Source: Bacillus zhangzhouensis
Lineage (GTDB): Bacteria; Bacillota; Bacilli; Bacillales; Bacillaceae
Direction of reading: 5' to 3'
Length of the DNA stretch: 64,000 bases
Assembly (NCBI GenBank): GCA_025809375.1
Contig: CP099514.1
Location: 1,736,001 to 1,800,000 of the forward strand
Shown here: positions 47,703-58,561 of the stretch, in pieces
Layout of the letters: the number at the start of each line of letters is the position of its first letter
Numbering within the stretch: position 1 is the first letter of the stretch
Position numbers and translations under genes: made by a program
The notes under the pieces: model-generated
What the model was told of the DNA's origin: nothing
What the model saw: the letters and a program-made list of their open reading frames with translations, nothing else
The model's database searches: none

Positions 47703-48062
47703 CTGTAAATCAGGGCGAAGCGTCACAGCTTCTTCCAAGTACACATGCTGTATGTCTTCCTGCTTTGTATCTGTCTGGACAGTCATTAAGACACGAATAC
47801 ATTGTTTTAAACCGCCATCAATGTCCAGTTCCTGCATACAAGTAACAGGTACATATGTCCATCCTTCAAACTGACGAAGTGCTTTTGCCGGAAAAACGGA
47901 GTGAATATCTTGTGTAGCTGAAATCAAGATCTGCACGACACGTTCTGGATCTACTTGGTTTCTTGAAATGATCGCTTCTAGCAGCTGTTTCGTTTTGTTT
48001 AACACTTCTGTTTCTGTATCTTCTATCACAGTTGTAGCCCCACGTATCCCGCGAAACATCAT
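47679..48062 (-). CDS. aroH: Chorismate mutase AroH
   Basis: A 127-residue trimeric chorismate mutase of the Bacillus type. MMFRGIRGATTV, SATQDIHSVFPAKALR, PVTCMQELDIDGGLKQCIRV with active-site Arg and Cys residues. ATG 48062 overlaps the aroB stop (ATGA); the longer frame upstream is rejected. The trp promoter starts inside its 3' end. Confidence 0.97.
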   Translation of the reverse strand: MMFRGIRGATTVIEDTETEVLNKTKQLLEAIISRNQVDPERVVQILISATQDIHSVFPAKALRQFEGWTYVPVTCMQELDIDGGLKQCIRVLMTVQTDTKQEDIQHVYLEEAVTLRPDLQLTKNKEL

Positions 48063-49150
48063 AGACATCCCTCCTCCCGTTTCCATTCTTCGAGCCAGTG
48101 GTGCAGCTCATCTTTTGTGAAAGACTGTAAGGTGACGTCTCCAACCTGTTTTAATAAAACAAATTGAACACTGCCGCCTCTTGCTTTTTTATCACCAATC
48201 ATCCGGTCAACAAATGTTTTCGTGGAAATATCTTGTGTGACTTTTACAGGGAATCCGAGCTCTTTCATCCACTCTTTTAGTTCCAAACGATTAAGGCTGA
48301 GCCCCAGCTGCTTTTCGCTCACATACAGCGCAAACTGCATGCCGATTGCAATGGCATCTCCATGCGTGATGGCGCCGTATCCATACTCTGCTTCAATGGC
48401 ATGCCCAAGCGTATGGCCTAAATTCAAAAATGCACGCACACCTTGTTCTTTTTCATCTTCTTGAACGATTGACGTTTTGACTTGAATGCCTTGATACAGT
48501 ATATGTGCCAGCTCGCTCTTTGATAAATCCGACAAAGAATGAATGGACATGAGTTCTGATAAAAAGTCTTCGCTTGAAATCAATGCATGTTTGATGACTT
48601 CTGCAAAACCTGATCTTCGTTCAATTTGAGATAGGGTCTCAAGCATACTAGTATCATAGATCACCGCTTTCGGCTGATGAAACGCACCGATTAAATTTTT
48701 ACCGAGCGGATGGTTGATCCCTGTTTTCCCACCAACTGCACTGTCATGTGCCAGCAGCGTCGTCGGCACTTGGATAAAATCAATGCCTCTCATATAAGTG
48801 GCAGCAGCAAAGCCAGCCAAATCTCCAATCACACCGCCTCCCAGCGCAATGATGCAGGAGGAACGATCAAGCTGAAATTGAATGGCTTTTGTATGAATAT
48901 GCTCAAATTCCCCAAAGGATTTCGACTGCTCTCCGCTTGGCACAACCACTTTGTTCACAGGCCACTTCTGCTGAAGTAAGCGAACCATCTCATCACCATA
49001 AATGGCATCAACAGCTGTATCTGTGACGATTAAGAGCTTCGTATAGGAATGCCCAGTGGAAGTTATCAAGTCGACGATATTGCGTTTAATCCCATCACCG
49101 ATAAATACAGGATAAGAGGCTGAAGACGTCTTAACTTCCAATGTTTTCAT
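48059..49150 (-). CDS. aroB: 3-dehydroquinate synthase
   Basis: 363 residues. NAD/zinc enzyme with VPSGEQSKSF, ALGGGVIGDLAGFAAATYMRG, VPTTLLAHDSAVGGKTGIN and LNLGHTLGHAIE (zinc His). It overlaps aroF by one base and aroH by four. Confidence 0.97.
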   Translation of the reverse strand: MKTLEVKTSSASYPVFIGDGIKRNIVDLITSTGHSYTKLLIVTDTAVDAIYGDEMVRLLQQKWPVNKVVVPSGEQSKSFGEFEHIHTKAIQFQLDRSSCIIALGGGVIGDLAGFAAATYMRGIDFIQVPTTLLAHDSAVGGKTGINHPLGKNLIGAFHQPKAVIYDTSMLETLSQIERRSGFAEVIKHALISSEDFLSELMSIHSLSDLSKSELAHILYQGIQVKTSIVQEDEKEQGVRAFLNLGHTLGHAIEAEYGYGAITHGDAIAIGMQFALYVSEKQLGLSLNRLELKEWMKELGFPVKVTQDISTKTFVDRMIGDKKARGGSVQFVLLKQVGDVTLQSFTKDELHHWLEEWKREEGCL

Positions 49151-50322
49151 TAAAATTCCCTCTGAAGTTTGCGCATTTTTTCAACATTTTCTTTAATGCG
49201 GTCGATTTGGTCAAGACCAAACTGCTCCACAACTGCATTGGCAATTTCCCATGCCACGACTGCTTCTGCAACAACACTTGCGGCAGGAACAGCACAGCTG
49301 TCAGAACGTTCAATACTTGCAGAGAAAGGTTCTTTTGTTTCAATGTCAACGCTTTGAAGCGGCTTATAAAGCGTTGGGATTGGTTTCATAACCCCTCTTA
49401 CGATAATTGGCATACCAGTTGACATTCCGCCTTCAAGACCGCCTAGGCGATTTGTTTTTCTTGTGTAGCCCTTTTCTTCATCCCATATGATTTCATCATG
49501 GACCTCACTGCCATTTTTAGAGGCTGCCTCGAAGCCAATACCGAATTCAACCCCTTTAAAAGCGTTAATACTAAGTACAGCGCCTGCAAGCTTGCTGTCC
49601 AATTTACGGTCGTAATGAACATAGCTGCCAACCCCAACCGGCATTCCTTCAACGATAACTTCAACAATTCCGCCAATTGAATCGCCGTTTTTCTTGGCTT
49701 CATCAATCGCATCCATCATTTTCTGACCTGCTTCACTGTCATAGCAGCGAACAGGTGATTCTTCTGTTACCTTTTGCAAATCTTCAATAGACTCATATGC
49801 TGTATGAACTGCTTTCACTCCGCCAATTTCAAGAACATGACCCGCTACTTTAATCCCTAGATACGCCAGGATTTGTTTGGCAACTGCGCCTGCTGCTACG
49901 CGAACAGTAGTCTCGCGGGCTGATGAGCGCTCTAATACGTTTCTCATATCACGGTGTCCGTATTTAATCGCACCATTTAAATCCGCGTGACCTGGTCTTG
50001 GACGTGAGATTTGACGCTTCATTTCACTTTCTTCTTCTTCCGAGATCGGTTCTGCCCCCATCACCTTTGTCCAGTGCTTCCAGTCGTTGTTTTCAACAAC
50101 AAGTGCGATCGGAGAGCCTAATGTTTTCCCGTGGCGAACACCACTTAACACTTTCGCCTGGTCTTTTTCAATCTGCATTCTTCTTCCTCGGCCATGGCCT
50201 TTCTGTCTTCTAGCCAATTCATAATTGATGTCATCCTGCTCTATGTAAAGTCCCGCTGGAACTCCTTCAATAATTGTGGTCAATTGTGGACCATGTGATT
50301 CACCTGCTGTTAAGTACCTCAT
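49150..50322 (-). CDS. aroF: Chorismate synthase
   Basis: 390 residues (aroF in B. subtilis, aroC in E. coli). FMN enzyme with [18 protein letters not shown], the [14 protein letters not shown] and [19 protein letters not shown] blocks, and GGMSTGMPI. First gene of the supraoperon with a promoter 40 bases upstream. Confidence 0.97.
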   Translation of the reverse strand: MRYLTAGESHGPQLTTIIEGVPAGLYIEQDDINYELARRQKGHGRGRRMQIEKDQAKVLSGVRHGKTLGSPIALVVENNDWKHWTKVMGAEPISEEEESEMKRQISRPRPGHADLNGAIKYGHRDMRNVLERSSARETTVRVAAGAVAKQILAYLGIKVAGHVLEIGGVKAVHTAYESIEDLQKVTEESPVRCYDSEAGQKMMDAIDEAKKNGDSIGGIVEVIVEGMPVGVGSYVHYDRKLDSKLAGAVLSINAFKGVEFGIGFEAASKNGSEVHDEIIWDEEKGYTRKTNRLGGLEGGMSTGMPIIVRGVMKPIPTLYKPLQSVDIETKEPFSASIERSDSCAVPAASVVAEAVVAWEIANAVVEQFGLDQIDRIKENVEKMRKLQREF

Positions 50323-50365
50323 GACTTAATCTCCCTTCATCGCATTAACGCTTTTAAGTAAAAAT

Positions 50366-50395
50366 ATAATAACACACTTGCCACTAAAAAGTCAG
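50366..50395 (-). promoter_or_regulatory. Promoter of the aroF supraoperon
   Basis: CTGACT, 18-base spacer, TATTAT on the minus strand, preceded by TGTG in extended -10 style. Confidence 0.65.
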
Positions 50396-51196
<801 letters not shown>

Positions 51197-51281
51197 CTAT
51201 CTTTGTCCTAGTATAGCTGTTTTTATCGAAAATTTGTATCTTCTCATACGAAATTTCATGTAGAAAGTTCAATATAAAAAA

Positions 51282-51312
51282 GCCAAAGTGCTCATTGAAT
51301 GAACACTTTGGC
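51282..51312 (-). terminator. Intrinsic terminator of ndk
   Basis: GCCAAAGTG / CACTTTGGC stem and TTTTTT on the minus strand. Confidence 0.92.
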
Positions 51313-51320
51313 CTTGAATC

Positions 51321-51767
51321 TTAATAAATCCAGCTTGAGATGGTTTGATCCCAGCTTATGAGTTCTTCTTGTTTGAAGAATAAGTTAATTTCTCTTTCAG
51401 CACTTTCTGGTGAGTCTGACCCATGGATAATGTTTTTTCCAACAGTCAATCCATAGTCTCCTCTTATTGTACCTGGAAGCGCTTCCTTTGGATTTGTTTT
51501 GCCGATAATCTGTCTTGTCACGTCTACTACCTGTTCGCCTTGCCATACCATTGCAAATACAGGCCCTGACGTAATAAAGTCAACCAATTCTCCGAAAAAT
51601 GGTTTTTCTTTATGCTCTCCGTAATGTGTTTCTGCTACTTCCTTTGGAATACTCATTAGTTTTGCACCAACAAGCTGAAGCCCCTTTTTTTCGAATCTTG
51701 ACACAATGTCACCGATTAATTGTCTTTCCACACCATCAGGTTTGACCATAAGAAATGTTTTATCCAT
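51321..51767 (-). CDS. ndk: Nucleoside diphosphate kinase
   Basis: 148 residues, 6-10 of the usual NDK folds. The phosphorylated His115 is in [24 protein letters not shown] and RGDYG are conserved. It equalises NTP pools. Confidence 0.97.
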   Translation of the reverse strand: MDKTFLMVKPDGVERQLIGDIVSRFEKKGLQLVGAKLMSIPKEVAETHYGEHKEKPFFGELVDFITSGPVFAMVWQGEQVVDVTRQIIGKTNPKEALPGTIRGDYGLTVGKNIIHGSDSPESAEREINLFFKQEELISWDQTISSWIY

Positions 51768-51821
51768 ATACGTTTACCACCCCGTCGTTATGTATGTATA
51801 GGCTTACATTGTTACAAAGTG

Positions 51822-51850
51822 ATCGTATCATTTTTTTGTATCATAATCAA
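51822..51850 (-). promoter_or_regulatory. SigA-like promoter of ndk
   Basis: TTGATT, 17-base spacer, TACGAT on the minus strand. Confidence 0.6.
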
Positions 51851-51879
51851 TTTTTGACAAAAAATTTCACAAAAAAACC

Positions 51880-51897
51880 AATCAACGCACGTTGATT
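51880..51897 (-). terminator. Terminator of hepT
   Basis: AATCAACG / CGTTGATT over the hepT stop then GGTTTTTTT on the minus strand. Confidence 0.88.
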
Positions 51898-52858
51898 AGA
51901 ATTTTCGTTTCCCAATATATTTTGCAATGGAGGCGAGTGACGTTCTCGCTCGTCCTCGAGGAAGTTTGTCGAGCTGTTCAAAAGCTTTTTTCAAATACAT
52001 TTCACTCACTCGAATCGAGCGGTCGATCGCATCTGTTTGTTTGAGGCTTTCAATGACAGGCTTCAGCTGCTTCTCCGTCGTTTCACTATTGATCAGCTTC
52101 AATTGACCTTCTAGTGTCGGATTTTTCAGCGCATATAAGACTGGGAGTGTGACATTCCCTTGTAAAAGGTCTCCTCCAACAGGCTTGCCCAGCTCTTCTT
52201 CAGTTGCTGTGAAATCAAGGACATCATCAATGATTTGATAAGACATGCCGACATAGTAACCAAACCAATAGAGGGCTTTATGTGTTTTTTCATCTGTACC
52301 TGCTGCAATGGCGCCTAATTGACAGCTGCCTGCAATGAGCAAGGCTGTTTTTCGTTTGATTCTTCTTAAATATGTACGCAGGTTTTGATCCATATTATAT
52401 TTATCTTTCACTTGCTCTATCTCACCAAGACAAAGCTCGACGACCATTTTTGACAAAATTTCATGTGCCATTGGGTGATTGATTTTTGTCATGTATTCAA
52501 GTGATCTTGCAAACATATAATCCCCTGTATACATGGCAATTCTGTTATCCCATTTTGCCTTAATCGTTGGTTTGCCCCTTCTCAGCTCTGCATCATCAAT
52601 AACATCATCGTGAACGAGTGATGCCATATGAATCAGCTCGAGGGCAACGGCAACATATTTAATTTTATTAATGTCATAGTCACCAAACATGCCTGAAAGG
52701 AGAACAAAAACGGGGCGGATTCGTTTTCCGCCCGCTTGCAGCAAATGAAGACCTGCTTCACTTAATAATGCATAATCAGAGCGAACGGTTTGTTCAAGCT
52801 CTTTTTCAATTATATCTATATCATGATTTAAAAAAGAGATCATTGCTTTTAGTTTCAT
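51896..52858 (-). CDS. hepT: Heptaprenyl diphosphate synthase component II
   Basis: 320 residues, the catalytic trans-prenyltransferase subunit. First Asp motif DDVIDDAELRRG (about 86-97), second DDVLD (about 210-214), GGKRIRP near the N-terminus. With hepS it makes the C35 chain of menaquinone-7. ATG 52858 is the best start. Confidence 0.96.
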   Translation of the reverse strand: MKLKAMISFLNHDIDIIEKELEQTVRSDYALLSEAGLHLLQAGGKRIRPVFVLLSGMFGDYDINKIKYVAVALELIHMASLVHDDVIDDAELRRGKPTIKAKWDNRIAMYTGDYMFARSLEYMTKINHPMAHEILSKMVVELCLGEIEQVKDKYNMDQNLRTYLRRIKRKTALLIAGSCQLGAIAAGTDEKTHKALYWFGYYVGMSYQIIDDVLDFTATEEELGKPVGGDLLQGNVTLPVLYALKNPTLEGQLKLINSETTEKQLKPVIESLKQTDAIDRSIRVSEMYLKKAFEQLDKLPRGRARTSLASIAKYIGKRKF

Positions 52859-52882
52859 TATCTTCACCCAAATATCGTTTAT

Positions 52883-53587
52883 TCAAAGCTTCTTTCCGAT
52901 ATGTGTTGCTGCTACACCGCCTGTAAATGGATGATACGAGACATCAGACAACCCGGCCTCTTCGAACAGAGCCGCCAGCTCTTTCATGCCTGGGAATGTT
53001 TTGGCTGATTCTTGAAGCCATGAATACTCCTGATAGCTTTTGGCAAACAGTTTACCAAAGAGCGGCATAATATATTTGAAATAGATGTAGTAGCCCTGCT
53101 TAAAGCCGATTATCTCAGGCTGTGAGGTCTCAAGACAGACAACCATTCCGCCTGTCTTCACTACTCTTGTCATTTCCTTTAGCACCGTTAAATAATCAGG
53201 AACGTTTCTAAGTCCAAAACCGATGGTAACATAATCAAATGAGTTGTCCTCAAAAGGAAGCTCCATCGCATTGCCGTGAAGCAATTCAATCTGATTGTAG
53301 CCCCCAGTCTTCACCTTCGTTTCTCCAACACTCAGCATGTTTTTACTGAAATCAAGGCCTTTGACCTCGCCTTTCTCTCCAACTGCATCTGCGAGCGCAA
53401 TTGTCCAATCAGCTGTTCCGCAGCATACATCTAATGCTTTAGAGCCTTTTTGCACATTCATGAGCTTCATTGTTTTATCGCGCCATTTTTTATGCTGTTT
53501 AAAGCTGATGACAGAGTTCATTTGATCATAGTTTTTATAAATTTTTTCAAATACACCGTGTACTCGCTGTTCTTTTGATTGCTGCAT
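52883..53587 (-). CDS. menG: Demethylmenaquinone methyltransferase
   Basis: 234 residues, UbiE/MenG class (menH in B. subtilis). SAM loop [13 protein letters not shown] (about 49-61), [14 protein letters not shown] and the [14 protein letters not shown] end. It lies between the two heptaprenyl synthase genes and makes menaquinone from demethylmenaquinone. Confidence 0.97.
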   Translation of the reverse strand: MQQSKEQRVHGVFEKIYKNYDQMNSVISFKQHKKWRDKTMKLMNVQKGSKALDVCCGTADWTIALADAVGEKGEVKGLDFSKNMLSVGETKVKTGGYNQIELLHGNAMELPFEDNSFDYVTIGFGLRNVPDYLTVLKEMTRVVKTGGMVVCLETSQPEIIGFKQGYYIYFKYIMPLFGKLFAKSYQEYSWLQESAKTFPGMKELAALFEEAGLSDVSYHPFTGGVAATHIGKKL

Positions 53588-53590
53588 GAC

Positions 53591-54358
53591 TTACCCTTCT
53601 TCCACTTTCTGATGGTACGCAGGCTCATTTTTCATATGATCCAGGCGATTTAATAGCTCTTTTTGAACGACCGGAGATGAAACAAGATGCTCCTTGATCG
53701 GCCGTTTGGCCTTTTCATAGCCTTCATTCTCAAAGTTGTCAAAACATGAATAGGCGTCCGTATAACGATCGTTCAAAAAAAGTTTTAAATGTTTGTCATT
53801 TTCTGCTTGTTTCATGAATCGTTTATAAACTAGAAAACGACTTGCAATCTCATTCCAATGCGTTAATTGAAAATGCTCAGAAATCCTTTGGAAAAGCGCA
53901 GATTCCACTGTAGCTACACTTTTGTAAAAGTGCGCTGCATCTTGAATGGACCGGTCATACAGTCTTATTTTATGTTCATTGATCTCTTTGATCGCCGTAG
54001 CGAGCGTGCGGATCATATAGATGTCTTTCATGTCAGAGAGAAGAGAATAATAGAGACCGCTGAAATAGTCTCCTGCTAGGATGGTCAGCTGACGATTTTT
54101 GAATTCGTCTTGCTTGATGGCTGCAGCAGTTGTGACTTCGTCATGGGTATCAAGGGCAATTTGCACAAGCATCGCCGTTAAAATATAATTTTCTTTTTTC
54201 TCTGCATCAATTTGAGCTTCATCAAACATTGCATGAAAAAGAAGGAGCTTATCTTCATCGATGAGTGGCGCGCGTAAATGCTTCGCCAAATAAGGATGAG
54301 AAAGCTTTTTATTTAATTTTATATTTAGATTAGATAAAATTCCGTAGATGTCTTGCAA
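53591..54358 (-). CDS. hepS: Heptaprenyl diphosphate synthase component I
   Basis: 255 residues, the noncatalytic subunit that sets chain length. Marks: [46 protein letters not shown]. Starts with TTG at 54358 after GGGTGA. A TATAAT with TGG (54423-54428) upstream may serve as an extended -10 promoter. Confidence 0.94.
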   Translation of the reverse strand: MQDIYGILSNLNIKLNKKLSHPYLAKHLRAPLIDEDKLLLFHAMFDEAQIDAEKKENYILTAMLVQIALDTHDEVTTAAAIKQDEFKNRQLTILAGDYFSGLYYSLLSDMKDIYMIRTLATAIKEINEHKIRLYDRSIQDAAHFYKSVATVESALFQRISEHFQLTHWNEIASRFLVYKRFMKQAENDKHLKLFLNDRYTDAYSCFDNFENEGYEKAKRPIKEHLVSSPVVQKELLNRLDHMKNEPAYHQKVEEG

Positions 54359-54472
54359 AGATATCACCCTTGTCCCAAAAATTACAGTTTCATATGTAGA
54401 TCTGCACATTGTATAGAGATTTATTATACCATATCAGCTCCACTTTTATGCTATCAAGTGCATACAAGTTCT

Positions 54473-54703
54473 TTATTTCTTTGCTTCGCTTTGAATTTCA
54501 CCGAAGCTTGTTTGAATCACAGCATCGCCTCTTACTTTGATGGCTGATGTATGTTCAGTAAATTGTGCAATGATCACTTCACCTTTATCGAGCTTCTCGG
54601 AATGATGAAATCTTGTATCAGAGCCTCTTGTTAGGCCGATGACGTTTACACCATTATCAATGGCTTTAATCACCACAAAATCAGATGCTTTATTTTCACT
54701 CAT
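54473..54703 (-). CDS. mtrB: Tryptophan RNA-binding attenuation protein (TRAP)
   Basis: A 76-residue protein that forms an 11-mer ring binding tryptophan and (G/U)AG repeats. [49 protein letters not shown] carry the Trp pocket and the RNA-contact Lys and Arg (for example KVRG). ATG 54703 after GGAAGGTG. Its target is the trp leader at 47573-47626. Operon mtrA-mtrB, 24 bases. Confidence 0.97.
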   Translation of the reverse strand: MSENKASDFVVIKAIDNGVNVIGLTRGSDTRFHHSEKLDKGEVIIAQFTEHTSAIKVRGDAVIQTSFGEIQSEAKK

Positions 54704-54727
54704 TTTGTTCACCTTCCATCTATTGAA

Positions 54728-55297
54728 TTAATCGTTTTTAATTAAGGAAAGCACTTCTGCTCTTGCGGCTGCATCATTTGCAAATGTGCCGCGGACGGCT
54801 GAGGTCACTGTTTTAGCGCCTGGCTTTTTCACTCCGCGCATCGTCATACACATATGCTCTGCTTCAACGACAATCATCACGCCATGCGGATTAAGTGTTT
54901 CCACCATACTATCTGCAATGGTTGATGTAATACGTTCCTGAAGCTGCGGGCGTTTTGCCACGGCTTCTACAGCTCTTGCCAGCTTACTAAGTCCCGTTAC
55001 TTTTCCGCCGCGCGGAATATAAGCGACATGGGCTTTCCCGTAGAAAGGCACGAGGTGGTGTTCACACATTGAATGGAAAGCAATATCTTTTACAAGAACG
55101 AGTTCTTCGTGGTTTTCGCCAAAAATGGTTTTAAAATGTTCTTTTGGATCTTCATTTAATCCCGAGAACACTTCTTCATACATTTTTGCTACTCGTTTTG
55201 GGGTATCAAGAAGTCCTTCACGATCCGGATCTTCTCCGATTGCTTTTAATATATCGCGTACTGCGTGTTCGATTAATTCTTTATTGATTTCACTCAT
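54728..55297 (-). CDS. folE: GTP cyclohydrolase I
   Basis: 189 residues (mtrA). First step of folate synthesis. Zinc and catalytic ligands in [13 protein letters not shown] (about 73-85) and [14 protein letters not shown]. Starts ATG 55297 after GGAGG; own promoter upstream. Confidence 0.97.
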   Translation of the reverse strand: MSEINKELIEHAVRDILKAIGEDPDREGLLDTPKRVAKMYEEVFSGLNEDPKEHFKTIFGENHEELVLVKDIAFHSMCEHHLVPFYGKAHVAYIPRGGKVTGLSKLARAVEAVAKRPQLQERITSTIADSMVETLNPHGVMIVVEAEHMCMTMRGVKKPGAKTVTSAVRGTFANDAAARAEVLSLIKND

Positions 55298-55334
55298 GTA
55301 TTATATCCTCCAAAGGCGATTACATTTCATTCAG

Positions 55335-55364
55335 ATTCTAGCACACTTCAGATCCTAAAAGCAA
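55335..55364 (-). promoter_or_regulatory. Promoter of folE-mtrB
   Basis: TTGCTT, 18-base spacer, TAGAAT with TGC before it (extended -10) on the minus strand. Confidence 0.7.
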
Positions 55365-55400
55365 AGGAGAGCGTTCTTAAACGAACCTTTTGATTCAAAA

Positions 55401-55430
55401 GGAAAAGCCCCTTATAAAAGGGGCTTTTCC
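55401..55430 (-). terminator. Intrinsic terminator of hbs
   Basis: GGAAAAGCCCCTT / AAGGGGCTTTTCC, long perfect stem, T-rich beyond. Confidence 0.92.
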
Positions 55431-55488
55431 AGACCAGTGTGAAACTGTATATGTATAACTCCTTCAACAGGACCATTACACATAACGA

Positions 55489-55767
55489 TTATTTACCTGC
55501 TACCGCGTCTTTAAGTGCTTTACCTGGTTTGAAAGCAGGTACTTTGCTTGCAGGGATTTCGATCTCTGCACCAGTTTGTGGGTTACGTCCTTTACGAGCT
55601 GAACGCTCACGTACTTCAAAGTTACCAAAACCAATAAGTTGGATTTTGTCACCTTTTTTAAGTGCCTCTAAAATTGTATCAAAAACAGAATCAACTGCTT
55701 TTGTCGCGTCTTTTTTAGATAACTCGCTTGCTTCAGCAACCGCGTTAATAAGTTCTGTCTTGTTCAT
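55489..55767 (-). CDS. hbs: DNA-binding protein HU (HBsu)
   Basis: 92 residues, the main nucleoid protein. [35 protein letters not shown] (DNA-binding arm) and [15 protein letters not shown] 55767 after AGGAGGTG. Two SigA-like promoters lie in the long leader. Confidence 0.98.
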   Translation of the reverse strand: MNKTELINAVAEASELSKKDATKAVDSVFDTILEALKKGDKIQLIGFGNFEVRERSARKGRNPQTGAEIEIPASKVPAFKPGKALKDAVAGK

Positions 55768-55950
55768 GCCTTTCACCTCCTCCCAAAAATATGCATTCAA
55801 TAGATTGTTATCATTTCTTCACAATTCATCTTCTTTCTATACCCTTTTTCAGAAAAAAGAGCGTCTTAGAAAGCGTTATACATGGCTTTTCATTAGAAAA
55901 CATCTCTTTGAAGGAATGTTTGTCCAACAAAGTGAAGATTTTCTGTAAGT

Positions 55951-55979
55951 AGATTAACACATATGAAATACCATATCAA
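55951..55979 (-). promoter_or_regulatory. Proximal promoter of hbs
   Basis: TTGATA, 17-base spacer, TAATCT on the minus strand. Confidence 0.6.
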
Positions 55980-55981
55980 GC

Positions 55982-56011
55982 ATTTTAAAGGGAAGAATCC
56001 TTATTCGTCAA
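55982..56011 (-). promoter_or_regulatory. Distal promoter of hbs
   Basis: TTGACG, 18-base spacer, TAAAAT on the minus strand. Its -35 sits in the loop of a 7-bp dyad AATCCTT / AAGGATT (55996-56016). The 372-base gap between hbs and spoIVA holds only these promoters and the spoIVA terminator. Confidence 0.65.
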
Positions 56012-56110
56012 GGATTAAGGGCACTTTTGCGAACGAATATTCCTAATTTCAGCCTGAATCTGACTAATCTTTATACAATTGTCTTTTTATGACTCATGCT
56101 ACACAAAAAA

Positions 56111-56133
56111 AGACCCCCATCAATGAGAGGTCT
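56111..56133 (-). terminator. Terminator of spoIVA
   Basis: AGACC / GGTCT stem with extra pairs and TTTTTTTG on the minus strand. Confidence 0.7.
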
Positions 56134-56139
56134 CACTTG

Positions 56140-57618
56140 CTATAAAATAATCGCGATCAAACCGCCTGATCCTTCGTTGATGATTCTTTCAAGCGTTTCC
56201 TTCAGCTTATATCTTGCGTTTTCCGGCATGAGGGACAGCTTTGCTTGAATGCCTTCTCTGACAAGGGAACTGAGAGAGCGGCCAAATATATCTGAATTCC
56301 AGATCGAAAGCGGATCATCTTCAAAGTCTTGCATTAAGTAGCGGACGAGCTCTTCACTTTGTTTTTCTGTTCCGATAATCGGTGCAAATTCGCTCTCTAC
56401 ATCTACTTTGATCATGTGAATAGATGGAGCTACCGCTTTTAATCTCACGCCGAATCTTGATCCCTGCCTAATGATTTCCGGCTCATCTAAACTCATATCC
56501 GACAACGCTGGCGCTGCAATCCCGTAACCAGTCTGCTTCACCATTTTTAATGCGTCTGATACTTGATCATATTCTGTTTTAGCATGAGCAAAATCTTGCA
56601 TGAGCTCTAGAAGATGGTCTTTGCCTCTAATTTCTACACCAACCACTTCTTTTAAAATATGATCATATAGATCATCTGGCGCATACAGGTCAATCTCCGC
56701 AATCCCCTGACCCATTTCAATTCCTGCTAAACCCGCTCTTTCGATAAAATCAAATTCACTGAATTGACCAACGACGCGGTCGACATCTCTTAATCTTTTA
56801 ATATCCTTTACGGTTTCCTTTACTGAATCCTGATAACTCTCTCTTAGCCAGTGATCTTCTTTCAGCACCATCACCCAGCTTGGCAGGTTCACATTCACCT
56901 CTAGAACTGGGAATTCATATAATGCTTCACGAAGTACACTGAGTACGTCTTGCTCTCTCATACTTTCTACGCTCATGGCGAGTACTGGAATATCATACTT
57001 TTGGCTAAGTTCCTGCCGCAGCGCTTCTGTTTCAGGATGATATGGCCTCACAGAGTTGATGACCATAATAAACGGCTTTCCAACCTCTTTGAGTTCGTCA
57101 ATCACACGTTCTTCAGATTCAATATAATCATGTCTTGGGATTTCTCCAATAGAACCATCTGTTGTAATCACTACACCTATTGTTGAATGCTCTTGAATGA
57201 CCTTGCGTGTACCAATTTCCGCTGCTTCATGAAACGGGATTGGCTCTTCATACCACGGCGTATTAATCATTCTTGGGCCATTTTCATCTTCATACCCGCG
57301 CGCACCAGGGACAGTGTATCCCACACAATCGACAAGCCTGATGTTGACATCAAGACCGTCACTCACATGAATGGATGCTGCTTGATTCGGTACAAATTTT
57401 GGCTCTGTGGTCATAATGGTTTTTCCTGCTGCGCTTTGCGGCAATTCATCCTGTGCTCTTGCACGATCTGCCTCATTATTGATATTCGGGAGCACCACGA
57501 GCTCCATAAACTTTTTAATAAACGTAGATTTCCCTGTACGAACAGCGCCAACGACTCCTAAATATATATCGCCCCCTGTTCGTTCAGCGATATCCTTGAA
57601 AATATCGACTTTTTCCAA
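56140..57618 (-). CDS. spoIVA: Stage IV sporulation protein A, coat basement ATPase
   Basis: 492 residues, as in B. subtilis when started at TTG 57618 after GGAGGGG; the 19 extra codons upstream are rejected. It polymerises on the forespore and carries the coat. Walker A GAVRTGKS at 24-31, a TRAFAC-like GTPase/ATPase fold (RLVDCVGYTVPGA) and the conserved C-terminal GSGGLIAIIL that binds SpoVM. Confidence 0.98.
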   Translation of the reverse strand: MEKVDIFKDIAERTGGDIYLGVVGAVRTGKSTFIKKFMELVVLPNINNEADRARAQDELPQSAAGKTIMTTEPKFVPNQAASIHVSDGLDVNIRLVDCVGYTVPGARGYEDENGPRMINTPWYEEPIPFHEAAEIGTRKVIQEHSTIGVVITTDGSIGEIPRHDYIESEERVIDELKEVGKPFIMVINSVRPYHPETEALRQELSQKYDIPVLAMSVESMREQDVLSVLREALYEFPVLEVNVNLPSWVMVLKEDHWLRESYQDSVKETVKDIKRLRDVDRVVGQFSEFDFIERAGLAGIEMGQGIAEIDLYAPDDLYDHILKEVVGVEIRGKDHLLELMQDFAHAKTEYDQVSDALKMVKQTGYGIAAPALSDMSLDEPEIIRQGSRFGVRLKAVAPSIHMIKVDVESEFAPIIGTEKQSEELVRYLMQDFEDDPLSIWNSDIFGRSLSSLVREGIQAKLSLMPENARYKLKETLERIINEGSGGLIAIIL

Positions 57619-57708
57619 GTGATCCCCTCCCGGACTTGCTATCCTCGTTTTCAAATTAAATACTCTATACTTCAATCAAACTGTGCTTGAAAGGTGTCTG
57701 GACAATAT

Positions 57709-57740
57709 ATGTGTATGACGTTGTCCTATTTGAATATGAC
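57709..57740 (-). promoter_or_regulatory. SigE promoter of spoIVA
   Basis: GTCATATT, 15 bases, CATACACAT on the minus strand, a near-consensus SigE promoter 90 bases before the start. It lies inside nested inverted repeats (AAGGTGTC/GACACCTT and GGACAA/TTGTCC). Confidence 0.88.
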
Positions 57741-57775
57741 ACCTTTTTGTTTTGAGAGTAAGTTTAGCCATAAAA

Positions 57776-57812
57776 AACCTTTCTCCTCATTTATATGCAG
57801 AGGAAAAAGGTT
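57776..57812 (-). terminator. Terminator of yphF
   Basis: AACCTTTTTCCTC / GAGGAGAAAGGTT stem (one mismatch) and TTTTTTA on the minus strand. Confidence 0.88.
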
Positions 57813-57821
57813 CATTCTTTT

Positions 57822-58544
57822 TTATGACGTCTTTTTTTCTAAAAAGGCAGGCTCACCTTTTTTGTTGATGGTATATGGGACAGAAAACGCGGGTACAAAC
57901 GGGGTTTCCTGCCAATATACATCTTGAATGTTTTCACCTGGTTTCAGCTTTTGCTTCGTATTTTTCAAAATGTGAGAAAAATCACTGCGGTAGTCCACAT
58001 AGATGTCACCGTTTGATGAAATCAGTAATGGGAGGGAATTCCCTGTCACAGGACTCATGACCGTAGGCGGCGATTTTAATCCTAGTTTTTTTTCATTTAA
58101 CGTATATAAATTGTCTGATACAACTTTGCCGTATGGCGGATATGTATGTTCATCTTGATACATCTTGATCCTAAGCCGTAATTCATTGATGGTCTGCGTC
58201 ATTTTGACATCAAGCAGTTTCACAGTTGGTTTCTTTTCGACGTCTGTGAGGACATAAATATATTCGCCTCCGCCTTCATAAGATGTAGACGGTACATCGT
58301 GTAAATATCTTGGTGACAAGCGCTTAAAGTCGATGACATATTTCTGATAAACCGGTGTGTCTGCTTCTTTCGTTTCTATAGGCAAAAGACCATTTGTTGC
58401 TTTTTGAAATTCCTCAATCGCTGTCTGTACACTTTGCATCTGCTCTTCGTACGGCACCCGGTTCTCTGCTTTGCGATTTTCTGGATACAGACATCCTGTT
58501 AATAAAATAAGTGCTAACAGCGTGACACTGACTTTTGCTTTCAT
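57822..58544 (-). CDS. yphF: Lipoprotein YphF
   Basis: About 240 residues. A signal peptide with lipobox LTGC (Cys at about 18) marks an exported lipoprotein. The rest (VQTAIEEFQKATNGLLPIETK; YQDEHTYPPYGKVVSDNLYTL) has no known enzyme motif. ATG 58544 follows GGAAGAG. Next to yphE, 17 bases. Confidence 0.85.
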   Translation of the reverse strand: MKAKVSVTLLALILLTGCLYPENRKAENRVPYEEQMQSVQTAIEEFQKATNGLLPIETKEADTPVYQKYVIDFKRLSPRYLHDVPSTSYEGGGEYIYVLTDVEKKPTVKLLDVKMTQTINELRLRIKMYQDEHTYPPYGKVVSDNLYTLNEKKLGLKSPPTVMSPVTGNSLPLLISSNGDIYVDYRSDFSHILKNTKQKLKPGENIQDVYWQETPFVPAFSVPYTINKKGEPAFLEKKTS

Positions 58545-58561
58545 CACACTCTTCCTTTTCT

